The notes under the pieces were generated by a model. It was not told where the DNA came from. It made no database searches and worked only from the letters and a program-made list of their open reading frames with translations. The position numbers and the translations under genes were made by a program. A DNA stretch of 45,331 bases. It comes from Desulfobacterales bacterium. GTDB taxonomy: Bacteria; Desulfobacterota; Desulfobacteria; Desulfobacterales; JAHDSC01. This document shows positions 1 through 6,541 of the stretch, piece after piece. The DNA is taken from the NCBI GenBank assembly GCA_018432925.1, contig JAHDSC010000054.1, positions 1-45,331 on the forward strand, written 5' to 3'. Position 1 is the first letter of the stretch. Each line of letters opens with the position of its first letter.

Positions 1-89
1 AAGCACAGAAAAAAAAATTATTAAAAAAGGGAGGTGAAAAACACCAGTTTGAAAGGGCGGTTTGAAATCGTTTTTGGACCTTTTGAAAT

Positions 90-138
90 GGCTCCATTAC
101 GGCGATCACGACTGGCTCCATTAAGGCGATCATTGACA
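90..138. repeat. Two tandem 24-bp direct repeats at the pseudogene's broken end
   Basis: Two adjacent copies beginning TGGCTCCATTA and continuing GGCGATCA lie at about 90-113 and 114-138, with few differences. They abut the point where the methyltransferase homology is lost, so they may mark the deletion junction. Confidence 0.6.
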
Positions 139-702
139 ATCCAAAACGGAGGCCTGCTTGCTAAGATCAAGCTTCTCGGATAGTTTTCGGGCGAGAAAGG
201 CGCCACGGCTGTCCATGGCCGAAGAAAAAGAATCGGCGAACTCCGGATTCCGCATGGTCGTTGTCCAATCTTCACCTTCTTTTTTGTCGGACTATCCAGC
301 AGGTTTTCCGGTCTTGAGTACTTCACGGAATTCGATGCATTGCGGACGGTTTTTAAGAGAATCATAATATGGCACCAGACTGTCGGGGCTATCATTTACA
401 AGATATCTCAGTGATAGGTCCGTCAATCCGTATTTGTTGTCATACGCTTCAATCAATTCCAAAGAGAGAAGGAGTGACAGCAGGACATCCGCGGGCCGAG
501 ACTGAATTTTCAACCCTGCACAAATCTCCCGGAACGTCTTCGGACCCTTTTTGAGAAATGTGAAAAAATCGAAGTATGCAATCGCGGATATCAGTAAATC
601 CCAGGCATAGATGGAATCCCTGTATCTGAGCAGACGACTCGGATCATCGGGCAGAGAGCAGATCTTCACTTTTCCTTTCCTTTGGTTCGGCTTTCTGATC
701 AA
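130..702 (-). pseudogene. Degraded SAM-dependent O-methyltransferase (N-terminal dimerisation domain)
   Basis: Reading the minus strand from a TTG at 702 gives an open 136-codon stretch containing DPSRLLRYRDSIYAWDLL and AIAYFDFFTFL, typical of the winged-helix dimerisation domain of class I O-methyltransferases. The frame hits TAG at 292-294 (after GKPAG). In the same frame it continues with MRNPEFADSFSSAMDSRGAF and SEKLDLSKQASVLD, exactly the family's linker and the start of the SAM-binding motif (normally VLDIGGG). It then ends in Q-stop at 130-132. The gene is therefore broken twice: an internal nonsense codon and loss of the whole catalytic domain. The 5' end is also doubtful because a hairpin element starts only about 25 bp upstream. 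Seen: the continuous homology through the stop. Inferred: a dead gene rather than readthrough. Confidence 0.75.
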
Positions 703-727
703 CAGTGGCTGAAAGCCGTCCGATGAG

Positions 728-850
728 TGAAACTCCCCGCCTTAAAAGGCGGGGCTTCTTAAAAAGGGCAAGGAGGGGGATTGCATCCCCCTTGCCCCTG
801 CACCGCATTCATCCCCGCCATAAATGGCGGGGTATTCTGCGGGAGTTTCA
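728..850. repeat. 123-bp MITE-like triple-hairpin element
   Basis: The element is bounded by a perfect 10-bp inverted repeat, TGAAACTCCC at 728-737 and GGGAGTTTCA at 841-850. Inside are three palindromes: CCCCGCC-TTAAAA-GGCGGGG, a long stem from GGGCAAGG to CCTTGCCC around a GGGGGATTGCATCCCCC core, and CCCCGCC-ATAAAT-GGCGGGG. It has no coding capacity. Hairpin-rich short elements of this kind are often mobilised in trans, for example by IS200/IS605-type single-strand transposases, but no matching transposase is in the window. It sits just upstream of the dead methyltransferase gene. Confidence 0.7.
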
Positions 851-869
851 TAAGCTGAATATCAGCCGC

Positions 870-1172
870 CTATACTTCAATCACCTCATTTATTTGGGTT
901 ATTATCTCTATGTCTGTAAATTTGAGTTTGTCTTCGTTCAGTTCCTGAGCAGCAGAATTATACCTGTCTGCGAGTTGCTCCATAGATTCGAAGGTTAAGT
1001 GGCTGACGGCTATATAGGGTGAGGGTTGGTCTTGTAAGGAAAGCCCGAGATCTATCTCTACCTTCGTCGGATTTAATCTTCTTTTCACTAGAGGCATATG
1101 ATAATTCTTATAATATTCGAAATCGAACCTCTTACCTTCGATTCTAGGGTATAAAACTAATACGCGGATCAT
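870..1172 (-). CDS. EthD family protein (dimeric alpha/beta barrel)
   Basis: This 100-residue protein starts MIRVLVLYPRIEGKRFDFEY and contains YYKNYHMPLV followed by a hydrophobic strand, which is the signature of the EthD family (ferredoxin-like, dimeric alpha/beta barrel). Family members are small proteins associated with degradation of ethers and polyketide-like compounds; most have no proven activity. The ATG at 1172 is preceded by GGAGAAAAA, a good ribosome binding site. No signal peptide is visible, so it should be cytoplasmic. The codons are more AT-rich than those of the genes downstream of 5300, consistent with an acquired segment. It lies 92 bp downstream of, and on the same strand as, the LysE-type gene; a shared transcript is possible but unproven. 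The substrate cannot be told from the sequence. Confidence 0.75.
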   Translation of the reverse strand: MIRVLVLYPRIEGKRFDFEYYKNYHMPLVKRRLNPTKVEIDLGLSLQDQPSPYIAVSHLTFESMEQLADRYNSAAQELNEDKLKFTDIEIITQINEVIEV

Positions 1173-1264
1173 TTTTTCTCCAAAATATTTTTATGATTTA
1201 TCAAGTCTAAGGTCGCCACTCAGGGGTGAGGATATCGAACCCGTAAAGTGTCGGCATCATCCCA

Positions 1265-1894
1265 TTACGTTGTTTGGGACGCAATTACTTTGATGCCAAA
1301 AAAAATCATGGCCCCTCCTAATACTCGATCAATATAGTGCCCGAATTTCCTGAAATGCCTGGAAACAAGAGGACTGGAGAGCAGCGTTACCGCGAAGGAA
1401 AACCATGCGAATTGAAGGATCATAATCCACAAGCCATATATAACAATCAGGAATAGAGGCATATTCGGCGATAAGACTATAGTGAATAAAGAAATAAAGT
1501 ATATGGGTGCTTTTGGATTCAGCGCATTACACAGGAATCCTATTCCAATCGTTCGAATAGAAGAAGAGGCCTCTATACTCTTGCTTTGGATATCTTCGAC
1601 TTTACGTGGTCTTGATCGAAGTCCTTTTAAACCCAGATAGATTAAGTAGCTTCCGCCAAGCATCTTGATTACCCAAAGCGCGGTCAATGATTTTGCTATG
1701 ACCGCAGCCAATCCCAAAGAAGAGTAAGTAATGTGTACGGACAGGCCTAAGGCAATTCCAAGACTACATAAAAGTCCGGATTTCTTGCCATTGGATAATG
1801 TCTGTTGTGTTACCATTAAAAAATCAGGACCGGGTGAAGCAGCTGCTAACAGATGGACAATTGTGATTACAAATAATCCTTGTACGAATTCCAT
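1265..1894 (-). CDS. LysE/RhtB family amino-acid exporter
   Basis: This 209-aa, six-helix membrane protein begins at the ATG at 1894 behind AAAGGAG. The N-terminal SPGPDFLMV motif (about residues 20-28), the glycine-rich GIALGLSVH region and the mid-protein NPKAPIYF motif are hallmarks of LysE/RhtB translocators. These export amino acids or their derivatives across the inner membrane using the proton gradient. Length and topology are normal for the family (about 205-210 aa), so it appears intact. The substrate (threonine, homoserine, lysine, leucine or other) cannot be predicted. It shares strand and low GC with the EthD gene. It lies between gene remnants, suggesting it belongs to a horizontally acquired or decaying island. 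Confidence 0.88.
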   Translation of the reverse strand: MEFVQGLFVITIVHLLAAASPGPDFLMVTQQTLSNGKKSGLLCSLGIALGLSVHITYSSLGLAAVIAKSLTALWVIKMLGGSYLIYLGLKGLRSRPRKVEDIQSKSIEASSSIRTIGIGFLCNALNPKAPIYFISLFTIVLSPNMPLFLIVIYGLWIMILQFAWFSFAVTLLSSPLVSRHFRKFGHYIDRVLGGAMIFFGIKVIASQTT

Positions 1895-2027
1895 CTTTTA
1901 CTCCTTTGTTTACAATTCCAAGAGTAACGGGTGTGTTTCATTGGTTGCGTGCCAAGAGAGACTTTCCGATTACTCGACCCAAAGTAGCCCTGGTCAACTG
2001 ACCCGATTTATATTCCGACAGGGCATT

Positions 2028-2183
2028 CTATTTTTTTACTATTTCCTTGGCAACACAATATATCCCTTTGCCATCAAATCCTGGATTAAAGCATAAATTA
2101 CAGGAGATACATTCTGCCTTGAACATATCTCCAGTTCGCCAACGGTTAACCAAGCCCGGTTCTCTGATAAACGGTCGAACGTT
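2028..2183 (-). pseudogene. C-terminal stub of an NADH:flavin oxidoreductase (old yellow enzyme family)
   Basis: The minus frame read from about 2183 to a TAG at 2028-2030 encodes VRPFIREPGL, NRWRTGD, then ECISCNLCFNPGFDGKGIYC and a short lysine-rich tail. The RPFIREP-L motif followed by a CxxCxxCF-x11-C cluster is the end of the TIM-barrel domain of OYE-like NADH:flavin oxidoreductases. Everything upstream is missing: homology stops exactly where the TATAGGGGACGTC end of the RayT element begins. The stub is about 51 codons of a gene that is normally about 350. It lies outside any long open frame with a start codon. The family assignment rests on the motifs only. Confidence 0.7.
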
Positions 2184-2203
2184 TATAGGGGACGTCCATT
2201 GGA

Positions 2204-3220
2204 TTATTGATCGAATTTCTCAAACAGGGATAATCCTATCGCTTGGGCGATTTTCTGTCCTCTTTTTGCCGATTGGCTGATGGTTGGCTGGGATAATTTC
2301 AACTCTTTGGACAGCTCGATGGTTGTCATCCCCAGCTCTCGCGTTGCCCAATAACACAGCAAGCTGCGCGCTTTTACATTTTTGGGGTACTTACCCGGTG
2401 TCAAGATTTCCTGCGGTTCAAGTCCAGACAGCTTTGTCACCCGTTTCACCAACCATTTGAAATCGCAGCCATCGGCTTCCAGGCGGTATTTTCGTTCCAG
2501 ATCCTCCCGGGCCTCTTTCAATACCGATTCAACAAACTGGCCGTCTCCTAGAATGCGTTCATCCCCTTTAATCCGCTCAAACCCCTTGCGCAAGGCTTTC
2601 ACCGCAGACCATCCGCCAACGCAACGCACAAGGCCCCCGCCCACCAAGTATGGTTTTCGACCTTCACAGATTCCCTTTGCCACATATTCGCGGTAATGCC
2701 GACGAGCAGACAAGCTCTTATTGGAATAAAACCTCAGAATATAATCCGTATCCTGCCCCGGTTGCTTGCTTTTTCCCATCATCACACTGTGACCCCCATA
2801 AGCATAGGTGTCCAAAGCCTTCAAATCCTCCACAAGCCTGGCGCGCAATGGATTCAAGTGGATGTAGCGCACCAGCTCCAACAAGTATAAATCCTCCTGA
2901 CACAAAATGGATTTGTAGCGATTCTGGAAGAGTTGACCATGTCGGCGGTGGCGATGATTGAAGCTGACGGCATATCCGGTCAATAGCCGCCGCATCACCG
3001 TAGCGATTGGCGTAGTGCCGGTTTTTAGCAACAGATGAGCGTGATTCGGGATCAAGGCCCACGCAAAACAGGGCGTGCCGGTTTCAATCAAGACGGCTCC
3101 CAGCCGTTCCAGAAAGTTGTTCCTGTCTTCATCGTCATAGAATATCTTTCGACGTTCAATGCCCCTGACGATAATATGATGCAGCGCTCCAGGAGCGTCT
3201 ATGCGGGCTTTCCGTGGCAT
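2204..3220 (-). CDS. rayT: REP-associated tyrosine transposase (RayT, Y1/HUH family) with C-terminal helix-turn-helix
   Basis: This 338-aa protein has the single-strand HUH transposase fold. IIVRGIERRKIF lies near the N-terminus, the metal-binding H60-A-H62 in LIPNHAHLL, and the presumed nucleophile Tyr119 in RYIHLNPLRARLV. These motifs define the TnpA-REP (RayT) branch of Y1 transposases, which cut and join hairpin-containing DNA. Residues after about 180 are additional to the core (about 150-180 aa). The C-terminus (about residues 270-330) resembles a DnaA-like or MerR-like helix-turn-helix, with GMTTIELSKELKLSQPTISQ, likely a DNA-binding extension. The gene appears intact. It is flanked by inverted GACGTCCCCTA ends and tandem repeats that are probable recognition sites. 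Confidence 0.92.
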   Translation of the reverse strand: MPRKARIDAPGALHHIIVRGIERRKIFYDDEDRNNFLERLGAVLIETGTPCFAWALIPNHAHLLLKTGTTPIATVMRRLLTGYAVSFNHRHRRHGQLFQNRYKSILCQEDLYLLELVRYIHLNPLRARLVEDLKALDTYAYGGHSVMMGKSKQPGQDTDYILRFYSNKSLSARRHYREYVAKGICEGRKPYLVGGGLVRCVGGWSAVKALRKGFERIKGDERILGDGQFVESVLKEAREDLERKYRLEADGCDFKWLVKRVTKLSGLEPQEILTPGKYPKNVKARSLLCYWATRELGMTTIELSKELKLSQPTISQSAKRGQKIAQAIGLSLFEKFDQ

Positions 3221-3227
3221 GTTTACC

Positions 3228-3349
3228 GTATAGCATAAAACGATACGTTGGCAAACGTATAATGCAATAGACGTCCCCTAAATCCCACGTATAGCACGAA
3301 ACGATACGGTGGCAAACATATAATACAATAGACGTCCCCTAAATCCCAC
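3228..3349. repeat. Two 61-bp tandem repeats upstream of rayT
   Basis: Copies at 3228-3288 and 3289-3349 share TATAGCA, AAACGATACG, TGGCAAAC, CAATAGACGTCCCCTAAATC with only a few substitutions. Copy 1 forms a perfect 7-bp hairpin (3243-3249 with 3254-3260); in copy 2 the hairpin has decayed. They are likely REP-type substrates or promoter-proximal binding sites of the adjacent transposase. Confidence 0.85.
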
Positions 3350-3389
3350 CGCTGAGACTCAGGGCGACGTGCTTCGAATGATCCGCCCA

Positions 3390-4181
3390 TTAATCATACA
3401 GTTCCCAAATTACCAGAAGCAATAAATTCGGGTTGGGCACTTCCGATTCGATGGCGATATCGGCGCCCCTGATGAGTTCGCTCTTGCCGCAACCGGAAGC
3501 GATGCAGCTGCAAATTTTTTTCGTTGCGCGAATCTGGTACGAAATCGCATCGTAAAATATCCGCATGTCATTTAGGACGGCCGAAAGTTCGCTGTGCGAT
3601 TTTGCATAAAAGGAAAAAGGGGAAATTCTTTCAAGCAGTGTTTCGAGGTTTCGGATCAGTTTCCGGGTATGGTTGGAGGTTATTTCCAGCTTCCGAAAGT
3701 CAGGACCGCAAAGGAGCAACTTCAGCCCCCCGATGATTTCGCTCTTGCTTTTTTTAGATCCTTCCTCGGAATAATACAGATCGCTCTTACGGTGCCCGGA
3801 AGCGATATGTTCACAAATCTTTTTGGTGGCACGCACCTGATCTTCAACCGCCCGTAAAAACAGGATCGTTTCATAGGCGGCTCCTTCCGATAACTCCCCG
3901 ATGCCGGCGGGTACGCCATGATAAGCGGCTTTTTCCGACAATGTACGGATGGCCAGGAGGATTTCTTCTCCCCTGCTGTAAATTCCGTATAACGTATCGA
4001 GATCGCCCCCGCAGAATTTTAATTTCAGCCTGCGTATTTTTTCGCTTTTACTTTCGCCCGGTTCGGGAGTGGAATCATAATTCTCCATCCCGTTTTCAGC
4101 TTTACCTTCGACGGGAATGCTCAAGGCAAAAAAAATTGTTGCCAGAATCAACCTGATCATACCAACCCATTGGTTTTTCAT
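3390..4181 (-). CDS. Exported protein with two 101-residue internal repeats, function unknown
   Basis: I do not recognise this 263-aa protein. The ATG at 4181 follows AGGAGAAGAAA. Residues 1-28 form a signal peptide (hydrophobic MIRLILATIFFALSIP, then a likely cleavage near EGKA), so it should be periplasmic or surface-exposed. The mature part is a tandem duplication: residues about 44-135 and 145-236 align with a constant offset of 101 and no gaps. Shared landmarks are SKSE-I--LKL--CG-D (Cys57/Cys158), QVRATKKIC / QIRATKKIC (Cys123/Cys224), and IASG--KSDL / IASG--KSEL. Two cysteines per unit are conserved, suggesting a disulfide within each unit; further cysteines at 226 and 231 occur only in repeat 2. 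Both units look helical. The gene is monocistronic between the RayT element and a MITE. Confidence 0.75.
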   Translation of the reverse strand: MKNQWVGMIRLILATIFFALSIPVEGKAENGMENYDSTPEPGESKSEKIRRLKLKFCGGDLDTLYGIYSRGEEILLAIRTLSEKAAYHGVPAGIGELSEGAAYETILFLRAVEDQVRATKKICEHIASGHRKSDLYYSEEGSKKSKSEIIGGLKLLLCGPDFRKLEITSNHTRKLIRNLETLLERISPFSFYAKSHSELSAVLNDMRIFYDAISYQIRATKKICSCIASGCGKSELIRGADIAIESEVPNPNLLLLVIWELYD

Positions 4182-4403
4182 TTTCTTCTCCTGTCTTGGT
4201 CTTGAGGGTTTCCATCAACTCATTCCGCAACACCGGAAGCCGGAAAAACACGGTTGAAATTTCCTTCGGATCAATGACGAGATTTTTTAAGCCTTTTCAC
4301 CGAATGACATTTTCATTATAAACCGATCCTGCTGATTATCAATGGATATATGAGAGTCACATGATGAATGGAAGGGGTTTCCATACCTTCGATCCGGTTT
4401 TAG

Positions 4404-4545
4404 CAGGGTGTTGAAAAACTGCGCCTGAGGCCGCCATTCAGCGTTGCACGGCTCTCTCCAATGCTCACATATGCTGAATATGCTGCGCTTGTCGCTTCGC
4501 CGTGCGCCTTGCCTGACGGCCTGATTCTTGTTTTTCAACACCCTG
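4404..4545. repeat. MITE family A, copy 1
   Basis: This 142-bp element has perfect 15-bp terminal inverted repeats, CAGGGTGTTGAAAAA and TTTTTCAACACCCTG. It is flanked on both sides by TTAG, a 4-bp target-site duplication. It is in the opposite orientation to the copies at 11166 and 29370. The interior is GC-rich and carries no gene; the open frames across it are incidental. Confidence 0.9.
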
Positions 4546-4548
4546 TTA

Positions 4549-5062
4549 GATCATTCATTTTTTTGTTTGACTTGAATTTTTGGCTGGGATAAAAAGTTGT
4601 TGAGAAACGAATTTCTATTTCCCTCACTTCATCTCATCTTCTCATTTCTTTTCGTCTCGAACGGCTTACAGCTTCAAACCGAATCCTTCGAAGGACGGTC
4701 GAAGACGAGCCAAGGCTTCTCATGGACAGGCACCGCTTTTTGAGCCGAATTCTTCGATAGGAAAACAAGCAAAGGTTGTTGTTCCAAAGGCCCTATGTCA
4801 CGATGGCAGGAAGGGCAGGATTATGTCTTTCAGGGGGTGGACACGGAATTTGGTTCAAGCCGTCCGGGAAATACACCCGACAGGCGGTATTGCGGGCCTC
4901 TTCATGATGCTCACATATTCAGTATCGCTACGCTTTTTCATCGACCCGCGTCTTGCTCTTGGACCTTCTCCCTGTTTATGAAATGGATAGTGGTGATCAC
5001 TCAAAGAATTTCTCATCATTTGTGAGGTGATATGTGAAACGAATCCTCAAATTATGCATAGA
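4549..5062. other. Intergenic region without recognisable gene
   Basis: I see no coding region, RNA gene or clear promoter here. A stretch around 4900-4940 (ATGCTCACATATTCAG) vaguely resembles the interior of MITE family A (ATGCTCACATATGCTG) and may be a decayed relative. The region ends in the family B element at 5063. Confidence 0.5.
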
Positions 5063-5186
5063 AGTGGTTTCAAAACCCCCCAATCGGGTTTACGATCAAG
5101 AAGGAGGCGATACTGCTGGAATCGATTGGATGGAGCGCATCGTATCGACTCGGAGATCCGGCCAAAGGGGAGGTTTTGAAACCACT
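5063..5186. repeat. MITE-like family B, copy 1
   Basis: This 124-bp sequence is closed by a 15-bp perfect inverted repeat, AGTGGTTTCAAAACC at 5063-5077 and GGTTTTGAAACCACT at 5172-5186. The interior shares ATCGG-TTTA-GATCAAG and CGGAGAT followed by AAGGGGAGGT with the copy at 20209-20350. No coding capacity. Confidence 0.8.
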
Positions 5187-5329
5187 CCTAACGCGCTCCC
5201 GGCCGAAACGATCCGGTCGGGAGTAACAATGAGCAGCTTAAATAGGAAATTCGAATATCTTATCTATCGGAACGGACCCGTTCAAAAGGCTTTCCATTGA
5301 AAAAATCATGAGCCGGAAGGAGGCAAAAA

Positions 5330-5791
5330 ATGAAAAAACCGTCGATTCTGATAATAGCCCTGGTAGCCTGTTTCTGCTTGTCCACATATGCGTTTGGAGA
5401 AAGCGCAACAAAAGAGGAATGCGAAGCAAAATGCAAGGAAGCCGCCCAGGTTGTTCTCGATAAGGGGGTTGACGCAGCCGTCGTAATGATCAATGACAAA
5501 AACGGTCCCTTTGTCTGGAAAGACACCTACGTGTGGTTAAACGATCTGGACGGCAACATGCTGGCTCATCCCATCAAGCCGGACATGATCGGAAAAAACT
5601 GGATGGAATTGAAAGATAAGGAAGGAAAACCGTTTTTTAAAGAGCTCATCGATATTGCCAAAAGCACGGGATCGGGATGGGTCAGTTACAAATGGCCCAA
5701 GCCGGGGGAAGAGGCATTATCTGAAAAGATCACTTATTGCTACCGGGTGCCGGGAACCAATCTGATGACATCCGCGGGTACTTACAAATAA
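5330..5791 (+). CDS. Periplasmic single-Cache-domain protein
   Basis: This 153-aa protein has an ATG at 5330 behind GGAGG and an N-terminal signal peptide ending near YAFG (residues 1-23). The rest is one Cache-like fold: a helical segment rich in ECEAKCKEAAQ, then DTYVWLNDLDGNMLAHP, GKNWMELKDKEGKPFF and GWVSYKWPKPGE. The pattern DLDG-MLAHP...G-W-YKWPKP is characteristic of single-Cache (sCache_2-like) ligand-binding modules. Here the domain is free-standing, with no transmembrane anchor, histidine kinase or chemotaxis domain attached. A soluble binding protein that presents a small organic acid or similar ligand to a membrane receptor is plausible but inferred. An intrinsic terminator follows directly, so it is probably monocistronic. 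Confidence 0.85.
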   Translation: MKKPSILIIALVACFCLSTYAFGESATKEECEAKCKEAAQVVLDKGVDAAVVMINDKNGPFVWKDTYVWLNDLDGNMLAHPIKPDMIGKNWMELKDKEGKPFFKELIDIAKSTGSGWVSYKWPKPGEEALSEKITYCYRVPGTNLMTSAGTYK

Positions 5792-5798
5792 GCCGACG

Positions 5799-5844
5799 GC
5801 AGTGCTTTCAGGAAGAATCCATCCTTGGAAGCACTGCTTTTTTT
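5799..5844 (+). terminator. Intrinsic terminator of the Cache gene
   Basis: Stem GCAGTGCTT (5799-5807) pairs with AAGCACTGC (5829-5837) and is followed by seven T residues. Confidence 0.9.
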
Positions 5845-5918
5845 CATTTGGGCCGCTCGCTGATTATGAAAAGAGATGAATCCGGTTTCCCCGATTTAAT
5901 AATATCAGAAGATTTTTC

Positions 5919-5948
5919 TTGACATCTTTTTTATAAATCAACTATAGG
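5919..5948 (+). promoter_or_regulatory. Sigma70-type promoter of a putative small RNA
   Basis: TTGACA (5919-5924), 18-bp spacer, TATAGG (5943-5948). It fires into a region without a protein gene that ends in two terminators. Confidence 0.5.
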
Positions 5949-5954
5949 AAGTCA

Positions 5955-6226
5955 ATAGAACCTTTGGATAACGCTCAATTATTTTCGAGGACGGAAACCG
6001 GAGCGTAACGCTTGCATTGAACGAAGCGGGGCTTCAGGAAAGGGCGTTGGAAGAAACAATAAGTTAAAAGGCTGTTATATGTTATTTTCGGTTTTCTATT
6101 TTTGCCTCTTTAGTTTTCTGGATGGCTTCTTTTTTAAGAAGTCTATCCATGGGGCGGTGCTGTAGAAAAACCGAATAAGACAACAAATCCATGGGTAGAC
6201 GCAATCGCGGGCCCCATGGTTTTTTT
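5955..6226 (+). ncRNA. Candidate structured non-coding RNA or leader upstream of the liv operon
   Basis: There is no believable ORF between the promoter at 5919 and the terminator at 6189. The 3' half folds into two nested long helices: TTCGGTTTTCT (about 6087-6097) with AGAAAAACCGAA (6164-6175), enclosing TGGATGGCTTCTT (6119-6131) with AAGAAGTCTATCCA (6136-6149). The terminal CCATGGG/CCCATGG hairpin with a T-run follows. I do not recognise a known riboswitch or 6S consensus. It could be an independent small RNA or an attenuating leader for the ABC transporter genes that begin at 6542. A 30-codon open stretch at about 5975-6065 without a start codon is not convincing as a gene. Confidence 0.4.
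6189..6226 (+). terminator. First of two tandem intrinsic terminators
   Basis: Stem CCATGGG (6189-6195) with CCCATGG (6213-6219), followed by seven T residues. Confidence 0.8.
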
Positions 6227-6231
6227 ATTTA

Positions 6232-6265
6232 TAGCTGTGGGATGGATCCCGCAGCTATTTTTTTT
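6232..6265 (+). terminator. Second tandem intrinsic terminator
   Basis: Stem TAGCTGTGGG (6232-6241) with CCCGCAGCTA (6248-6257; one G-U pair), followed by eight T residues. It starts only 5 bp after the first terminator. Confidence 0.85.
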
Positions 6266-6271
6266 GAAAAA

Positions 6272-6395
6272 TTGAAGAACCCTGCGCCGAGCTGCAGCGA
6301 ATCTTCGACCGCAAGGACTTTTTATCTAATTTTTGATTCGCTCGCCAACCCCGCGGCAAGCCGCGGAGAATGCGCTCGCTGTTGCGGTTCAATAA
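6272..6395 (+). repeat. Double-hairpin repeat family C, copy 1
   Basis: Order of modules: TTGAAGA, a CTGCG..GCTGCAG hairpin, AATCTTCGACCGCAAGGAC, a T-rich spacer with GATTCGCTCGCCAA, CCCCGCGGCAAGCCGCGG, then AATGCGCTCGCTGTTGCGG and TTCAAT. The same order recurs at 15981, 28017, in part at 21492, and inverted at 42371. Confidence 0.7.
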
Positions 6396-6541
6396 CGGTT
6401 TTCCGTTAGAATACAGCGATTCCGTCCGGTTGAGATTTGCACGAGATGATCCGGACGAATCCAATCAAATTTTCACGGCCGGCCTATTTTGGTTCCAATG
6501 GATCAATTGGGTGTAATCAATAAACGAAAGGAAGGAAAATC

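Larger units (their letters stand above)
2184..3349 (-). mobile_element. RayT (REP-associated Y1 transposase) element
   Basis: The transposase gene is bracketed by inverted copies of the same short end. The plus strand reads TATAGGGGACGTCCATTG at 2184-2201 and CAATAGACGTCCCCTA at 3265-3280, the latter repeated at 3326-3341. The proximal side carries two 61-bp tandem repeats, the first containing a perfect ATACGTT-ggca-AACGTAT hairpin. The left boundary coincides with truncation of an oxidoreductase gene. RayT genes are normally single-copy and mobilise small hairpin REP sequences rather than themselves, so the exact mobile unit is an inference. Confidence 0.6.

Noticed and set aside
4287-4541. 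Minus-strand open frame of 84 codons
   Set aside because: It lies mostly inside the MITE family A element; the same peptide-like sequence recurs with the other copies because of the repeat, not because of a gene.
5034-5300. Plus-strand open frame of 88 codons after 5034
   Set aside because: It runs through the family B inverted repeat and has no family resemblance; its ribosome binding site is coincidental.
5970-6066. Open stretch of about 30 codons (IIFEDGNRSVTLALNEAGLQ) between the promoter at 5919 and the terminator
   Set aside because: No start codon, a stop just upstream and too short; could be a gene fragment but cannot be supported.
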